Assembly: GCA_030681145.1 (NCBI GenBank)
Contig: JAUXXK010000244.1
Location: forward strand, 1 to 15,058
Direction of reading: 5' to 3'
Source: Methanobacteriaceae archaeon
Lineage (GTDB): Archaea; Methanobacteriota; Methanobacteria; Methanobacteriales; Methanobacteriaceae
Length of the DNA: 15,058 bases
The notes below the pieces were generated by a model, which worked only from the letters and a program-made list of their open reading frames with translations, was not told the DNA's origin and searched no databases. A program made the translations under genes and the position numbers. This document shows positions 1 to 6,721 of this stretch, piece after piece (the first letter of the stretch is position 1; each line of letters opens with the position of its first letter).

Positions 1-83
1 AGGTATAGAATAATAAAAAATGATTGAATTAACTATTTTAATATTTTTTTATTGATTAAAGAAAATTAAATTAGAATAAATAT

Positions 84-89
84 GGGGAG
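84..89 (+). promoter_or_regulatory. Ribosome binding site of hemL
   Basis: GGGGAG lies 8 nt before the ATG at 98 and supports that start. The 97 bases before the gene are AT-rich, and I could not pick out one convincing TATA box in them. Confidence 0.6.
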
Positions 90-97
90 AATTAATA

Positions 98-1360
98 ATG
101 AAATCCGAAGAATTGTTTATAGAATCTCAAAATTATTTACCTGGTGGTGTTGATTCACCGGTAAGGGCATTTAAACCATATCCCTTTTTTGTGGAAAAAG
201 GTAAAGGATCAAAATTATGGGACGTTGATGGAAACATATATACTGATTACTGTCTTGGGTACGGGCCTCTTATTATGGGACACGCCCCTGAAAATATTAT
301 AAAATCTGTTTATGAGCAGATTCAAAAGGGAACTACTTATGGTGCTCCCACTCAAAAAGAGATCGAACTGGCCAAAATGGTGGTTAATAATGTACCATGC
401 GCGGATATGGTCCGTTTTGTAAATTCCGGAACGGAAGCCACTATGAGTGCTATTCGATTGGCACGGGGTTTTACTGGAAAAAAGAAGATTATTAAATTTG
501 AAGGATCATACCATGGGGCCCATGATTCTGTTCTAGTAAAATCAGGTTCTGGGGCTGCTTGTTTACCTGACTCTTCTGGTGTTCCTGAGGAAGCCACCAT
601 AAATACTCTTTCGGTTCCATTTAACGATGAAGAATCTTTATCTTCATTAATTGAGCTGGAAAAGGATGAAATCGCTGCAATTATCGTGGAACCTGTAATG
701 GCCAATATTGGATGCATACAACCTCAAGAAGGATATTTAGAATTTTTAAGAAAAATAACCAAAGAAAATAATATTATTCTCATTTTCGATGAGGTTATCA
801 CTGGTTTCAGGCTTTCCAAAGGTGGAGCTCAGGAATATTTTGATGTTACTCCTGATTTAGTTACATTGGGAAAAATAATTGGTGGTGGATTTCCTATGGG
901 TGCACTGGCCGGTAAAAGAGAGATCATGGAATTAATTGCTCCATGTGGGGGTGTTTATCAGGCAGGAACATTTAATGGGAATCCTGTTTCAGTTACTGCT
1001 GGTTTAAATACTTTAAAATCATTGGATTATCAATTTTACAATGATCTTAATGAAAAAGGAAGGTTTTTAAGAAGAGGAATTGAAGATATTTTGGATGATC
1101 ATGACTTCAACTTGAATTTAGTAGGCCTTGCATCCATGTTTCAGATTTACTTTACTGGAGATGAAGTTAAAAACTACAAACAGGCCAAAAAGGCCGATGT
1201 TGGTAAATTCGGTGTTTATTTCCAAGAACTCTTAAAAAATAATATTTTTATTCCACCATCTCAATTTGAATGTTGTTTCTTATCTAAATCACATTCAAAA
1301 GAAGATATTGAAAAAACACTGGAATCTATAGAATCCTCTTTAAAATTAGCACTAAAATAA
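98..1360 (+). CDS. hemL: Glutamate-1-semialdehyde 2,1-aminomutase
   Basis: PLP-dependent cytosolic enzyme of the C5 pathway. It converts glutamate-1-semialdehyde to 5-aminolevulinate, the first dedicated precursor of all tetrapyrroles; in methanogens these feed coenzyme F430, corrinoids and siroheme. The 420-residue length is normal for the family. Visible fold-type I aminotransferase landmarks are: N-terminal LPGGVDSPVRAF (14-25), SGTEAT (110-115) for cofactor phosphate binding, SYHGAHD (137-143), the DEV triad (231-233) with the Asp facing the pyridine nitrogen, the TLGKIIGGG segment with Schiff-base Lys259, and GTFNGNPV (290-297). The ATG at 98 has a GGGGAG ribosome site. The gene is convergent with the next one and is followed by a T-rich stretch, so it is probably transcribed alone or ends an operon that begins outside the window. 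The assignment is secure; nothing looks truncated. Confidence 0.96.
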   Translation: MKSEELFIESQNYLPGGVDSPVRAFKPYPFFVEKGKGSKLWDVDGNIYTDYCLGYGPLIMGHAPENIIKSVYEQIQKGTTYGAPTQKEIELAKMVVNNVPCADMVRFVNSGTEATMSAIRLARGFTGKKKIIKFEGSYHGAHDSVLVKSGSGAACLPDSSGVPEEATINTLSVPFNDEESLSSLIELEKDEIAAIIVEPVMANIGCIQPQEGYLEFLRKITKENNIILIFDEVITGFRLSKGGAQEYFDVTPDLVTLGKIIGGGFPMGALAGKREIMELIAPCGGVYQAGTFNGNPVSVTAGLNTLKSLDYQFYNDLNEKGRFLRRGIEDILDDHDFNLNLVGLASMFQIYFTGDEVKNYKQAKKADVGKFGVYFQELLKNNIFIPPSQFECCFLSKSHSKEDIEKTLESIESSLKLALK

Positions 1361-1419
1361 TTTAAAAAAATTTTTAGGTGTTTAGAACAACTAACTACAA
1401 CAAAATTATGCCTAATAAT

Positions 1420-1441
1420 CCTTTTATTTTTATTTTTTTTT
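1420..1441 (+). terminator. T-rich archaeal terminator after hemL
   Basis: Between the convergent ends of hemL and the zinc-ribbon gene, 1422-1441 is almost all T, with two interrupting A residues. This is the usual look of archaeal RNA polymerase termination sites. No strong hairpin precedes it. For the opposite strand, the A-run at 1363-1369 gives a seven-U tract that could serve the minus-strand gene. Confidence 0.5.
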
Positions 1442-1455
1442 CAAATAAAATAATG

Positions 1456-2142
1456 TTAAATAAAGAAAAAGACAATAAGCATAATTAATACTATAGCTAT
1501 AACAGCCAAACCTAACAATCTTACTTTTAAAGCTGGTGAATTATCCGATTTTAAGATATTTTTAAACACGGGCTTGGAAGATTCAGAATCACGAACTTTA
1601 GAACGCTTTGTTTGTATCTGGTTGATTAATTCTGTTTTTTTGTTCATGGCCTCCATGATACTTTTTTCATCAAGAGGATAAATATCCTGATTTCCAGAAA
1701 TATTTTGCAGTTCTGCTTTTTGCTGGCTCAATTCGGCTTGCATGGATTGTGGAGTTTCACTTTCAGTGATATTCCATTTGCCCTCTTTAATTTCTTTTAT
1801 AAGCTCTTCTTGAATTTCCACTTTTTTTGAAAGTTCTTCAAATTCTTTTTTTCGTCTTTCAGCTTTATTTTTGAGGTTTATAATAATTGTTTGGATTTCT
1901 TTATAATCCATTTCATTGTTACTGGATTCAGAATCTTCTAAATAGTCAGGAGTTCTGGAAACAATTTCTATATCTTTTTGATAATTTAAAGATCCGCCAC
2001 ACTCACAAAAATCAAAATCATAAGGTGATTCACCATCCTGTAATTGGTAATACCCCCCACAATTTTCACAAATAAGATATCCGCCCATTGGCAGGTTATC
2101 AATACCCCTTTCAAATAAACTAATCATACTTTTTGAGACCAT
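1456..2142 (-). CDS. Zinc-ribbon, coiled-coil, tail-anchored membrane protein
   Basis: Function unknown. Numbered from the ATG at 2142, the 228-residue product has three parts. A short N-terminal zinc ribbon carries CENCGG (Cys25, Cys28) and CECGG (Cys46, Cys48). A long charged Glu/Lys/Gln-rich stretch (about 80-182) is likely coiled coil. A hydrophobic segment (about 208-228) ends the protein and is preceded by basic residues. With no N-terminal signal peptide, this suggests a C-tail-anchored protein with the zinc ribbon in the cytosol. A GTG at 2166 would add eight residues, but the ATG at 2142 is preceded at ideal distance by AAGGGGGG, which lies inside that extension, so I chose the ATG. 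The gene is convergent with hemL. The upstream DNA carries a TATA-like element and a direct repeat. Possible roles are scaffolding or regulation at the membrane; the sequence supports only the architecture. Confidence 0.8.
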   Translation of the reverse strand: MVSKSMISLFERGIDNLPMGGYLICENCGGYYQLQDGESPYDFDFCECGGSLNYQKDIEIVSRTPDYLEDSESSNNEMDYKEIQTIIINLKNKAERRKKEFEELSKKVEIQEELIKEIKEGKWNITESETPQSMQAELSQQKAELQNISGNQDIYPLDEKSIMEAMNKKTELINQIQTKRSKVRDSESSKPVFKNILKSDNSPALKVRLLGLAVIAIVLIMLIVFFFI

Positions 2143-2147
2143 AAAAT

Positions 2148-2155
2148 CCCCCCTT
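2148..2155 (-). promoter_or_regulatory. Ribosome binding site that fixes the start of the zinc-ribbon gene
   Basis: On the minus strand AAGGGGGG is followed by five bases and then ATG (2142-2140). It lies inside the alternative GTG-started extension, which argues for the ATG start. Confidence 0.7.
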
Positions 2156-2217
2156 GGCCCCGGCACATATTATTAAATAATAATGCCTTACTTTTGTTTA
2201 CAAAGCTATTGATATGT

Positions 2218-2235
2218 TTATATAAATTATATAAT
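2218..2235 (-). promoter_or_regulatory. Putative TATA box of the zinc-ribbon gene
   Basis: The minus strand reads TTATATAATTTATATAAA here. A TATA box in this stretch would place the transcript start near 2195-2207 and give a leader of roughly 50-65 nt containing the AAGGGGGG site. Such AT-rich strings are common in this intergenic DNA, so support is only moderate. Confidence 0.35.
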
Positions 2236-2292
2236 ATTAATTTTTCTATTAGACAAAAAAAAATAAATTTTTTTAAATTAATCTATTAAAAA

Positions 2293-2349
2293 TAACTGAT
2301 TTTAAGTTTTAGAATTGATAATTTTCAAAAATTAACTGATTTTAAATTT
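2293..2349. repeat. 17-bp direct repeat pair in an intergenic region
   Basis: TAACTGATTTTAAGTTT (2293-2309) and TAACTGATTTTAAATTT (2333-2349) differ at one base, and their starts are 40 bp apart, close to four helical turns. They lie between the 3' end of the DUF4012 gene and the promoter region of the minus-strand zinc-ribbon gene, upstream of its putative TATA box. That position suits a pair of regulator-binding sites. AT-richness raises the chance of coincidence, but the shared AACTG core is less trivial. Confidence 0.5.
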
Positions 2350-2366
2350 GGATTGTGTATTTGTAA

Positions 2367-2400
2367 TTAAAAAAATAATTAAAAAAGAAAAAAAATTTAA
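2367..2400 (-). terminator. T-rich terminator of the DUF4012 gene
   Basis: Directly after the stop of the minus-strand gene, the minus strand reads as several runs of T (seen on the plus strand as A-runs between 2370 and 2396). This matches archaeal oligo-U termination; no hairpin is needed or seen. Confidence 0.4.
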
Positions 2401-2404
2401 TGGT

Positions 2405-3118
2405 TTAGGTTATTGTTTTTCGTATCCCTGCGGAAATTACGAATTTGGCAAAAGCTCCTTTAGGATAAACTAATATATTGCCCTGATTGTACTGGTTAAT
2501 TCCAACATTAACCATGGTCATATATTTACTTTTATCCTTAGTGGCATTAAATATTCCATCCATCATTCCACGAATGGTTTTTCCACGGTCAGTACCTTTT
2601 CCACGCTCTTCGTCACGGATTAATTCCAGTGAACTACCACTAACATCCCCTATACCATCCACATAAATAGGGCCAATGGAAGTTAAAACAGCATCCACTG
2701 CTTCAGGAGTAACAATAACCACTATATCTGATTTTAACCCAGTATTAGCTTCAACTATTTCTTGGGCAAGTCTAGATCCTGCTTCAGTGTCATTTTCCCA
2801 TAATGAATCATGTAAACGTAATTTTGATTCACCAATACTCCTGAGATATGCTGGAACTTCCGCGGTGGGGTGAACCATACCTCCGGGGTAAATGGATGTT
2901 ACATTTGTAATTGAACCATCCTCTAATTTAATAAGGAATGCCATATCAACACCCCCGACTCCTGGCCGTCCTTCGCCGGGATCAGCGCATAAAACCAAAA
3001 CATTATGTTCTCCCATAGTTATATCTTCGGATGTGGATACATAAAGTTGGTAGGCGCTTACAGAGAGCCCTACAATGGCCATAAATAATATTATAATAAT
3101 AATATTCTTTTTATCCAT
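2405..3118 (-). CDS. DUF4012 / LytR-CpsA-Psr-like exported protein
   Basis: The 237-residue protein has an N-terminal hydrophobic signal anchor (about 5-27) and a single extracellular domain. Its plan resembles LCP transferases: NVLVLCADPG (39-48), then GGVDMAFLIKLEDG (55-68), then TSIYPGGMV (74-82), then SDIVVIVTPEAVDAVLTSIG (130-149), and an Arg-rich motif with RDEERGKGTDRGKTIRG (168-184), reminiscent of the LCP R-x-R...D-x-GR...RQ signature. Bacterial LCP enzymes move glycopolymers from polyprenyl pyrophosphate to the cell wall. An analogous role at the pseudomurein wall is inference. Three N-glycosylation sequons (Asn72, Asn109, Asn191) fit an exterior location. The ATG at 3118 has an upstream AAAGGT. 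The gene is divergent from mtxX-uppS, and UppS makes the polyprenyl carrier such enzymes would use. The DUF4012-like call is fairly firm; enzymatic activity is unproven. Confidence 0.72.
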   Translation of the reverse strand: MDKKNIIIIILFMAIVGLSVSAYQLYVSTSEDITMGEHNVLVLCADPGEGRPGVGGVDMAFLIKLEDGSITNVTSIYPGGMVHPTAEVPAYLRSIGESKLRLHDSLWENDTEAGSRLAQEIVEANTGLKSDIVVIVTPEAVDAVLTSIGPIYVDGIGDVSGSSLELIRDEERGKGTDRGKTIRGMMDGIFNATKDKSKYMTMVNVGINQYNQGNILVYPKGAFAKFVISAGIRKTIT

Positions 3119-3393
3119 ATTTTAACCTTTTTTGTAATTGTTTTCTTTTTCTAGATTTTTATTTAATATTTTTTAATCAAAATATTAAAATAATTTGATA
3201 AAAATAAAAATCATTTAATATCCAATATAATTAATTTTAAGAAATAAATAGATATCTGATAAATTTAGATAATATCCATAAATTATGAATATAATTATAT
3301 CTTATACTATAATATATTTTTGTATAGGAAAATCACTAATTATAATTAAGAATAAGTATTATTCAATATTTCTATAAATTTTATGAGGTTAAT
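3119..3393. other. Divergent AT-rich intergenic region
   Basis: This 275-bp spacer separates the minus-strand DUF4012 gene from plus-strand mtxX and must hold both promoters. A TATA-like TATAATATAT at 3308-3317 could serve mtxX, with a transcript start near 3337. An imperfect inverted repeat (GATATCT at 3251-3257 with AGATAATATC at 3266-3275) is visible. The mtxX ribosome site is GAGGT at 3385-3389. I see no ORF or RNA gene. Confidence 0.5.
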
Positions 3394-4167
3394 ATGATCA
3401 CTATAGTGGCAGGTGTAGGCAAAAATGAGAATATTGTGGAAGCAGCCAGAATTGTACAGGCTGAAAATTCCAATATTAATATAGTTTTAATCAAATCTGA
3501 AGAAGAATTTTTAAAACTTTTTTTAGAAAAGAAAGCCGATGCTTACATTAGGGGTTCTTTAAGCGCCGCACTGCTTATGAAACACTTACGTCAGAATTAT
3601 CAAATTAATGAATCATACGGGGATCAATCACTATCATTTAACCAACAAAAAAATACCAAAATGATTCATCGTGCAGCATATATCCAATTGAATAAGCACA
3701 GGTTTTTATTGGCACCAGTGGGAATTGATGAAGGTTCCAATATTCAAGAAAAACTTTCATTGGTTGATGATGCCGCCAGCTTTTTAAAAAAAATGGAAAT
3801 AGAACCAAAAATTGGTATTTTATCTGGGGGAAGGCCTCAGGATAAAGGTAGAAGTTCTAAAATAAATAAATCAATTGAGGATGGGGAAAAGTTAACTTCA
3901 ATCATAAAGCATAAATACTCTGTTAATCATTACTACATATTAATAGAAAATGCAATAAATGACGGATGTAATCTAATTTTAGCTCCAGATGGTATATCTG
4001 GAAATTTAATATTCAGATCCCTTATTTTGGTTGGTTCTGGAGAAAGTTATGGTGCTATTACTCTCGGAATAGATCAGATATTAATAGATACTTCACGAGC
4101 TCAAAGTGTAGAAGGGTACATTAGAGCATTAAATTTTTCACATTATTTATCAAAATTAAAAATGTAG
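3394..4167 (+). CDS. mtxX: Methanogenesis marker protein 4 (MtxX-like)
   Basis: The 257-residue protein looks like the methanogen-specific marker protein 4/MtxX family, distantly related to phosphate acetyl/butyryl-transferases. It was historically described as methyltransferase-related, and its true reaction is not established to my knowledge. Visible features are an N-terminal ITIVAGVGKNENIVEAA (2-18), YIRGSLSAALLMKHL (51-65), LAPVGIDEG (106-114), ILSGGRPQDKGRS (142-154), and a C-terminal core with ENAINDGCNLILAPDGISGN (185-204). The Gly-rich loops and the alternation of short strands and helices fit a Pta-like fold. The start has GAGGT four bases before the ATG. uppS begins nine bases after the stop, with its ribosome site overlapping the stop codon, so the two are translated from one message. 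The family call is fairly confident; the function is open. Confidence 0.8.
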   Translation: MITIVAGVGKNENIVEAARIVQAENSNINIVLIKSEEEFLKLFLEKKADAYIRGSLSAALLMKHLRQNYQINESYGDQSLSFNQQKNTKMIHRAAYIQLNKHRFLLAPVGIDEGSNIQEKLSLVDDAASFLKKMEIEPKIGILSGGRPQDKGRSSKINKSIEDGEKLTSIIKHKYSVNHYYILIENAINDGCNLILAPDGISGNLIFRSLILVGSGESYGAITLGIDQILIDTSRAQSVEGYIRALNFSHYLSKLKM

Positions 4168-4170
4168 GAG
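4166..4170 (+). promoter_or_regulatory. Ribosome binding site of uppS overlapping the mtxX stop
   Basis: AGGAG shares its first two bases with the TAG stop of mtxX and sits six bases before the uppS ATG. This arrangement indicates translational coupling within one operon. Confidence 0.7.
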
Positions 4171-4176
4171 ATATAA

Positions 4177-4944
4177 ATGTCATCCTTAAAACCTGTTTAT
4201 AAACTTTATGAATGGTATATTTCACGAAATCTTAAAGAAGAAAATATGCCAAAACACGTGGCCATAATAATGGATGGTAATCGCAGGTATTCTAAAATAC
4301 AGGGAAATGTACCGGTTATTGATGGACATAAACGTGGTATAGGTACTTTAGAAAGAGTACTTGACTGGTGTGTTGATCTTGGTATTGAAATTGTAACAGC
4401 TTATGCTTTTTCCACTGAAAATTTTAATAGGCCCCAAAAAGAAGTGGATGGCCTTATGCAACTTTTCCAGGAAAATTTTGAAGGCATAGCTAATAACAAA
4501 AAAATCCATAAAAATGAGGTTAGAGTAAAAACGGTTGGAAATCTCCAATTATTACCTGAAAATGTGCGAAATGCTATAAAAATAGCCGAAGAATCTACAG
4601 CTTCCTATAATAAACGCTTGGTAAATATTGCTATTGGATATGATGGTCGTTTAGAAATAGTGGATGCAGTAAAAAAGATAGCAATTGATGTTAAAGACGG
4701 AAAATTAAATCCTGAAGACATTAATGAAGATATAATTAATAAAAATCTTTATACTGAAGGATTAGAAGACCCTAACTTGATTATCAGAACCAGTGGGGAA
4801 GAAAGATTAAGTGGATTTTTACTTTGGCAATCATCTTACTCTGAACTATATTTTTGTGATAGTTTATGGCCAGAATTAAGAAAAGTTGATTTTTTAAGGG
4901 CATTAAGATCGTATCAACAAAGAGAGAGGCGTTATGGAATTTAA
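4177..4944 (+). CDS. uppS: cis-Prenyltransferase (polyprenyl diphosphate synthase)
   Basis: The enzyme extends a short allylic diphosphate with isopentenyl diphosphate in cis to make the long polyprenyl diphosphate whose phosphate carries glycans for N-glycosylation and pseudomurein precursors. The 255-residue length fits the Z-type prenyltransferase family. Visible motifs are AIIMDGNRRYSK (29-40) with catalytic Asp33 and the phosphate-binding Gly-Asn-Arg-Arg; AYAFSTENFNRP (75-86); LIIRTSGEERLSGFLLWQ (201-218), with Arg204 and Arg210; SELYF (222-226), with Glu223 the expected Mg ligand; and the C-terminal RERRYG. Residue 213 is Gly where many bacterial enzymes have Asn. The gene is coupled to mtxX. 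Chain length cannot be read from the sequence. Whether the lipid product is used by the nearby LCP-like protein is inference. Confidence 0.94.
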   Translation: MSSLKPVYKLYEWYISRNLKEENMPKHVAIIMDGNRRYSKIQGNVPVIDGHKRGIGTLERVLDWCVDLGIEIVTAYAFSTENFNRPQKEVDGLMQLFQENFEGIANNKKIHKNEVRVKTVGNLQLLPENVRNAIKIAEESTASYNKRLVNIAIGYDGRLEIVDAVKKIAIDVKDGKLNPEDINEDIINKNLYTEGLEDPNLIIRTSGEERLSGFLLWQSSYSELYFCDSLWPELRKVDFLRALRSYQQRERRYGI

Positions 4945-5012
4945 TTCTTAATTAAATTCTAAAAATCACTTTTTAAACATTTTCATAGATTAATTATTTT
5001 TATAGTTCAATT

Positions 5013-5018
5013 AAGGGG
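5013..5018 (+). promoter_or_regulatory. Ribosome binding site of tatD
   Basis: AAGGGG sits eight bases before the ATG at 5027. The 82-bp gap after uppS also holds a TATA-like TTTTTATAG near 4997-5005, but it lies so close to the start that read-through from uppS looks at least as likely. Confidence 0.55.
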
Positions 5019-5026
5019 AAATATTC

Positions 5027-5785
5027 ATGATTGATACTCATTGCCACTTGGATTTTAAAGATTTCAATAAAAATCGTGATGAAGTTATAAAAAGAGCAAA
5101 ACATAAACTTACATGTATAATAAACTCTGGAGCTACTCTTGGTGGAAATCGTAGAGTTTTAAAACTGAGTAAAGAACATGAAAAATTTATTTATCCTTCT
5201 TTAGGATTTCATCCAGTAGACTCAGCCCGAAGTGATCAATCTGTGATAGAACAAGTAATCGAAGAGATGGATGAAAATATTGGACAGGCGGTTGCTATTG
5301 GGGAGACTGGAATGGATTATCACCATGTTAAAGATAATGATGGTAGAAAACGCCAGGAAAAGATATTCCATCAATTTACAAGATTGGCTCAGGAATATGA
5401 ACTGCCTTTAATAATCCATGCTCGAGATTCTGAGGAAAGAGCATTTAATATTGTAAAAAAGTATAAATCCATTCCTGAAGTAATTTTTCATTGTTACAGC
5501 GGAAGTCTGGATACTGCACGTAAAATCATAGAAGAAGGATACTACACTTCATTTTCCACCATGATAGTTTTTTCAAAACATCACCAGATGTTAGCAGAGG
5601 AAATACCCCTTCAAAACATTTTAACTGAAACTGATAGTCCTTACTTATCTCCATTTAAAGGAAAGAAAAATGAACCATCATTTCTTGAGGAAGCAATTAA
5701 TAAGATTGCTGAAATTAAGAAAAAAAAATTTTCCCAGATAGATAAGGCAACGGAAAAAAATGCCAGGAAAGTTTTTGATATTTAA
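5027..5785 (+). CDS. tatD: TatD-family metal-dependent hydrolase
   Basis: A TIM-barrel amidohydrolase-superfamily protein; bacterial relatives are Mg-dependent DNases or 3'-5' exonucleases involved in DNA repair. The 252 residues match the family length, and every expected metal ligand is present: HCH at the N-terminus (His5, His7), Glu93 in GETGMDYH, His131 in IIHARDS, His155 in FHCYSG, and Asp203 in TETDSPYLSP. The start ATG gives the classical MIDTHCHLDF opening and has AAGGGG eight bases upstream. It follows uppS on the same strand by 82 bp and is convergent with the next gene, only 29 bp away. The family assignment is secure. The substrate in archaea (DNA, RNA, or D-aminoacyl-tRNA as reported for some TatD-like proteins) is not decided by sequence. 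Confidence 0.92.
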   Translation: MIDTHCHLDFKDFNKNRDEVIKRAKHKLTCIINSGATLGGNRRVLKLSKEHEKFIYPSLGFHPVDSARSDQSVIEQVIEEMDENIGQAVAIGETGMDYHHVKDNDGRKRQEKIFHQFTRLAQEYELPLIIHARDSEERAFNIVKKYKSIPEVIFHCYSGSLDTARKIIEEGYYTSFSTMIVFSKHHQMLAEEIPLQNILTETDSPYLSPFKGKKNEPSFLEEAINKIAEIKKKKFSQIDKATEKNARKVFDI

Positions 5786-5814
5786 TAAATGGGTTTAAAG
5801 TTTAGAGATTAAAA

Positions 5815-6192
5815 TTATTTTTCATCTAATTTTTTAAAAACTTCTTTAGCAGCCATGATTCCATTAATTGCAGCTGGAAATCCTGCATAGAGAGTCATCT
5901 GTATAATAACCTCTACTATTTCTTCCCTACTACAGCCCACATTTAAAGCTCCGTTTATATGGTCTTTAAGCTGTTCTGGTGCATTTCCCATTGCAGTAAG
6001 GGCAGCTACTGTGGCAATTTCTCTTGATTTTAAGTCAAGTGCTTTTCTGGTATAAACTTCACCATAGGCAAATTTAATTACAAAATTTGCTAGGTCTGGA
6101 GCAGTATCATCCAAACTTTCCATTAAAATTTTAATAGCATCTTTATTCATTATTTCCAGTGTTTCTATCCCTTTACGATATCGATCAGACAT
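5815..6192 (-). CDS. Carboxymuconolactone decarboxylase (AhpD-like) family protein
   Basis: The 125-residue all-helical protein covers one CMD domain. It contains the typical pattern EVYTRKALDLKSREIATVAAL (45-65), HINGALNVGCSREEIVEVI (78-96) and YAGFPAAINGI (102-112). It lacks the CxxC pair of true AhpD peroxidase-partner proteins; the only cysteine in the domain is Cys87, while His78 and Glu58 are in the positions conserved in gamma-CMD proteins. A role in AhpC-linked redox chemistry is therefore not supported, and the decarboxylase name is only a family label. The start has GAGGG six bases upstream on the minus strand (6203-6199). It is divergent from the secreted-protein/arfC unit and convergent with tatD. 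Confidence 0.85.
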   Translation of the reverse strand: MSDRYRKGIETLEIMNKDAIKILMESLDDTAPDLANFVIKFAYGEVYTRKALDLKSREIATVAALTAMGNAPEQLKDHINGALNVGCSREEIVEVIIQMTLYAGFPAAINGIMAAKEVFKKLDEK

Positions 6193-6252
6193 AATATTCC
6201 CTCAATTCAGATTTTTTTAGAACCATATAACTATAACTTAAAAATTATTAAA

Positions 6253-6263
6253 CTTATTTATAA
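6253..6263 (-). promoter_or_regulatory. Putative TATA box of the CMD-family gene
   Basis: The minus strand reads TTATAAATA within this interval, which would start a transcript near 6232 and leave a leader of about 40 nt containing the GAGGG site. This is an inference from sequence and spacing. Confidence 0.4.
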
Positions 6264-6356
6264 CATCTGATATAAAATAATATATCTAAAAATCCATTAT
6301 GTACTTCATTGCAGATGCACAAATTGCATATTGATATATAATCTATATTAATTGTT

Positions 6357-6366
6357 TTTATAAATA
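6357..6366 (+). promoter_or_regulatory. Putative TATA box of the secreted-protein/arfC operon
   Basis: TTTATAAATA is a good archaeal TATA box. Typical spacing would start transcription near 6385, a few bases before the AAAGGTGAT ribosome site. This fits a short leader and translation from the ATG at 6401 rather than the ATG at 6386. Three TGCA motifs (two within ATTGCA at 6308 and 6323) lie upstream and may or may not be regulatory. Confidence 0.5.
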
Positions 6367-6388
6367 AAAAAACCTAATTTATTTAATG

Positions 6389-6397
6389 AAAGGTGAT
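6389..6397 (+). promoter_or_regulatory. Ribosome binding site fixing the start of the secreted protein
   Basis: AAAGGTGAT, a strong match to the archaeal anti-Shine-Dalgarno complement, ends three bases before ATG 6401. It begins right after the in-frame ATG at 6386, which therefore cannot use it. Confidence 0.7.
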
Positions 6398-6400
6398 TAT

Positions 6401-6691
6401 ATGAAAAATAAAATATTTATAATTCTAACTATTCTAATGGTATCCATTATGGTAAGCACATCCTATGCACAACCTGTGGGTATGGCTTCCCTGCTTAAAT
6501 CGAGTGTTTCGGATAATATAACTGAAACAGCAAATGATACCATAAAAAATATTTCTCAAATTGCCAATGACACAGAAAAACAGGTTCAAGATAATTTAAG
6601 CCCTATACAAACCATTTTGGATACAATAAATTCTATAATTTACACTATAACTGATATTTTCCAGAACATTCAGATGATTACTGGACAGTAA
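6401..6691 (+). CDS. Small secreted protein with a sequon-rich 11-residue tandem repeat
   Basis: Unrecognised 96-residue protein. From the ATG at 6401 it has a signal peptide: Lys at 2 and 4, a hydrophobic core about 5-19, and a probable cleavage after SYA (23). The mature part holds an 11-residue tandem repeat, NITETANDTIK (39-49) and NISQIANDTEK (50-60), giving N-glycosylation sequons at Asn39, 45, 50 and 56, plus a weak NLSP at 65. The C-terminal part (about 67-94) is an Ile-rich helix or amphipathic segment that could bind a membrane or a partner. There are no mature cysteines. The AAAGGTGAT ribosome site decides the start. It is the first gene of a unit with arfC, which begins 30 bases after its stop. 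Export and dense glycosylation are inferred; role unknown. A wall-associated or adhesive glycopeptide is one possibility. Confidence 0.75.
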   Translation: MKNKIFIILTILMVSIMVSTSYAQPVGMASLLKSSVSDNITETANDTIKNISQIANDTEKQVQDNLSPIQTILDTINSIIYTITDIFQNIQMITGQ

Positions 6692-6712
6692 TAAATATAA
6701 GGATATGAATGT

Positions 6713-6718
6713 GGTGAT
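6713..6718 (+). promoter_or_regulatory. Ribosome binding site placed for a CTG start of arfC
   Basis: GGTGAT is followed by TAT and then CTG (6722-6724). The same nonamer, GGTGATTAT, precedes the ATG of the upstream secreted-protein gene at exactly the same distance. This supports initiation at CTG, because no ATG, GTG or TTG occurs in frame between the upstream stop (6698) and 6752. Confidence 0.65.
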
Positions 6719-6721
6719 TAT

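Noticed and set aside
2143..2166. GTG-started eight-residue extension of the zinc-ribbon protein
   Set aside because: It contains the AAGGGGGG ribosome site of the ATG at 2142 and has no ribosome site of its own at good distance.
5815..6192. AhpD alkyl-hydroperoxide reductase partner
   Set aside because: The CxxC redox pair of AhpD is absent; only a single cysteine lies in the domain.
6386..6400. Start of the secreted protein at ATG 6386
   Set aside because: The AAAGGTGAT ribosome site lies downstream of it and serves ATG 6401. The five extra residues would put an acidic residue ahead of the signal peptide.
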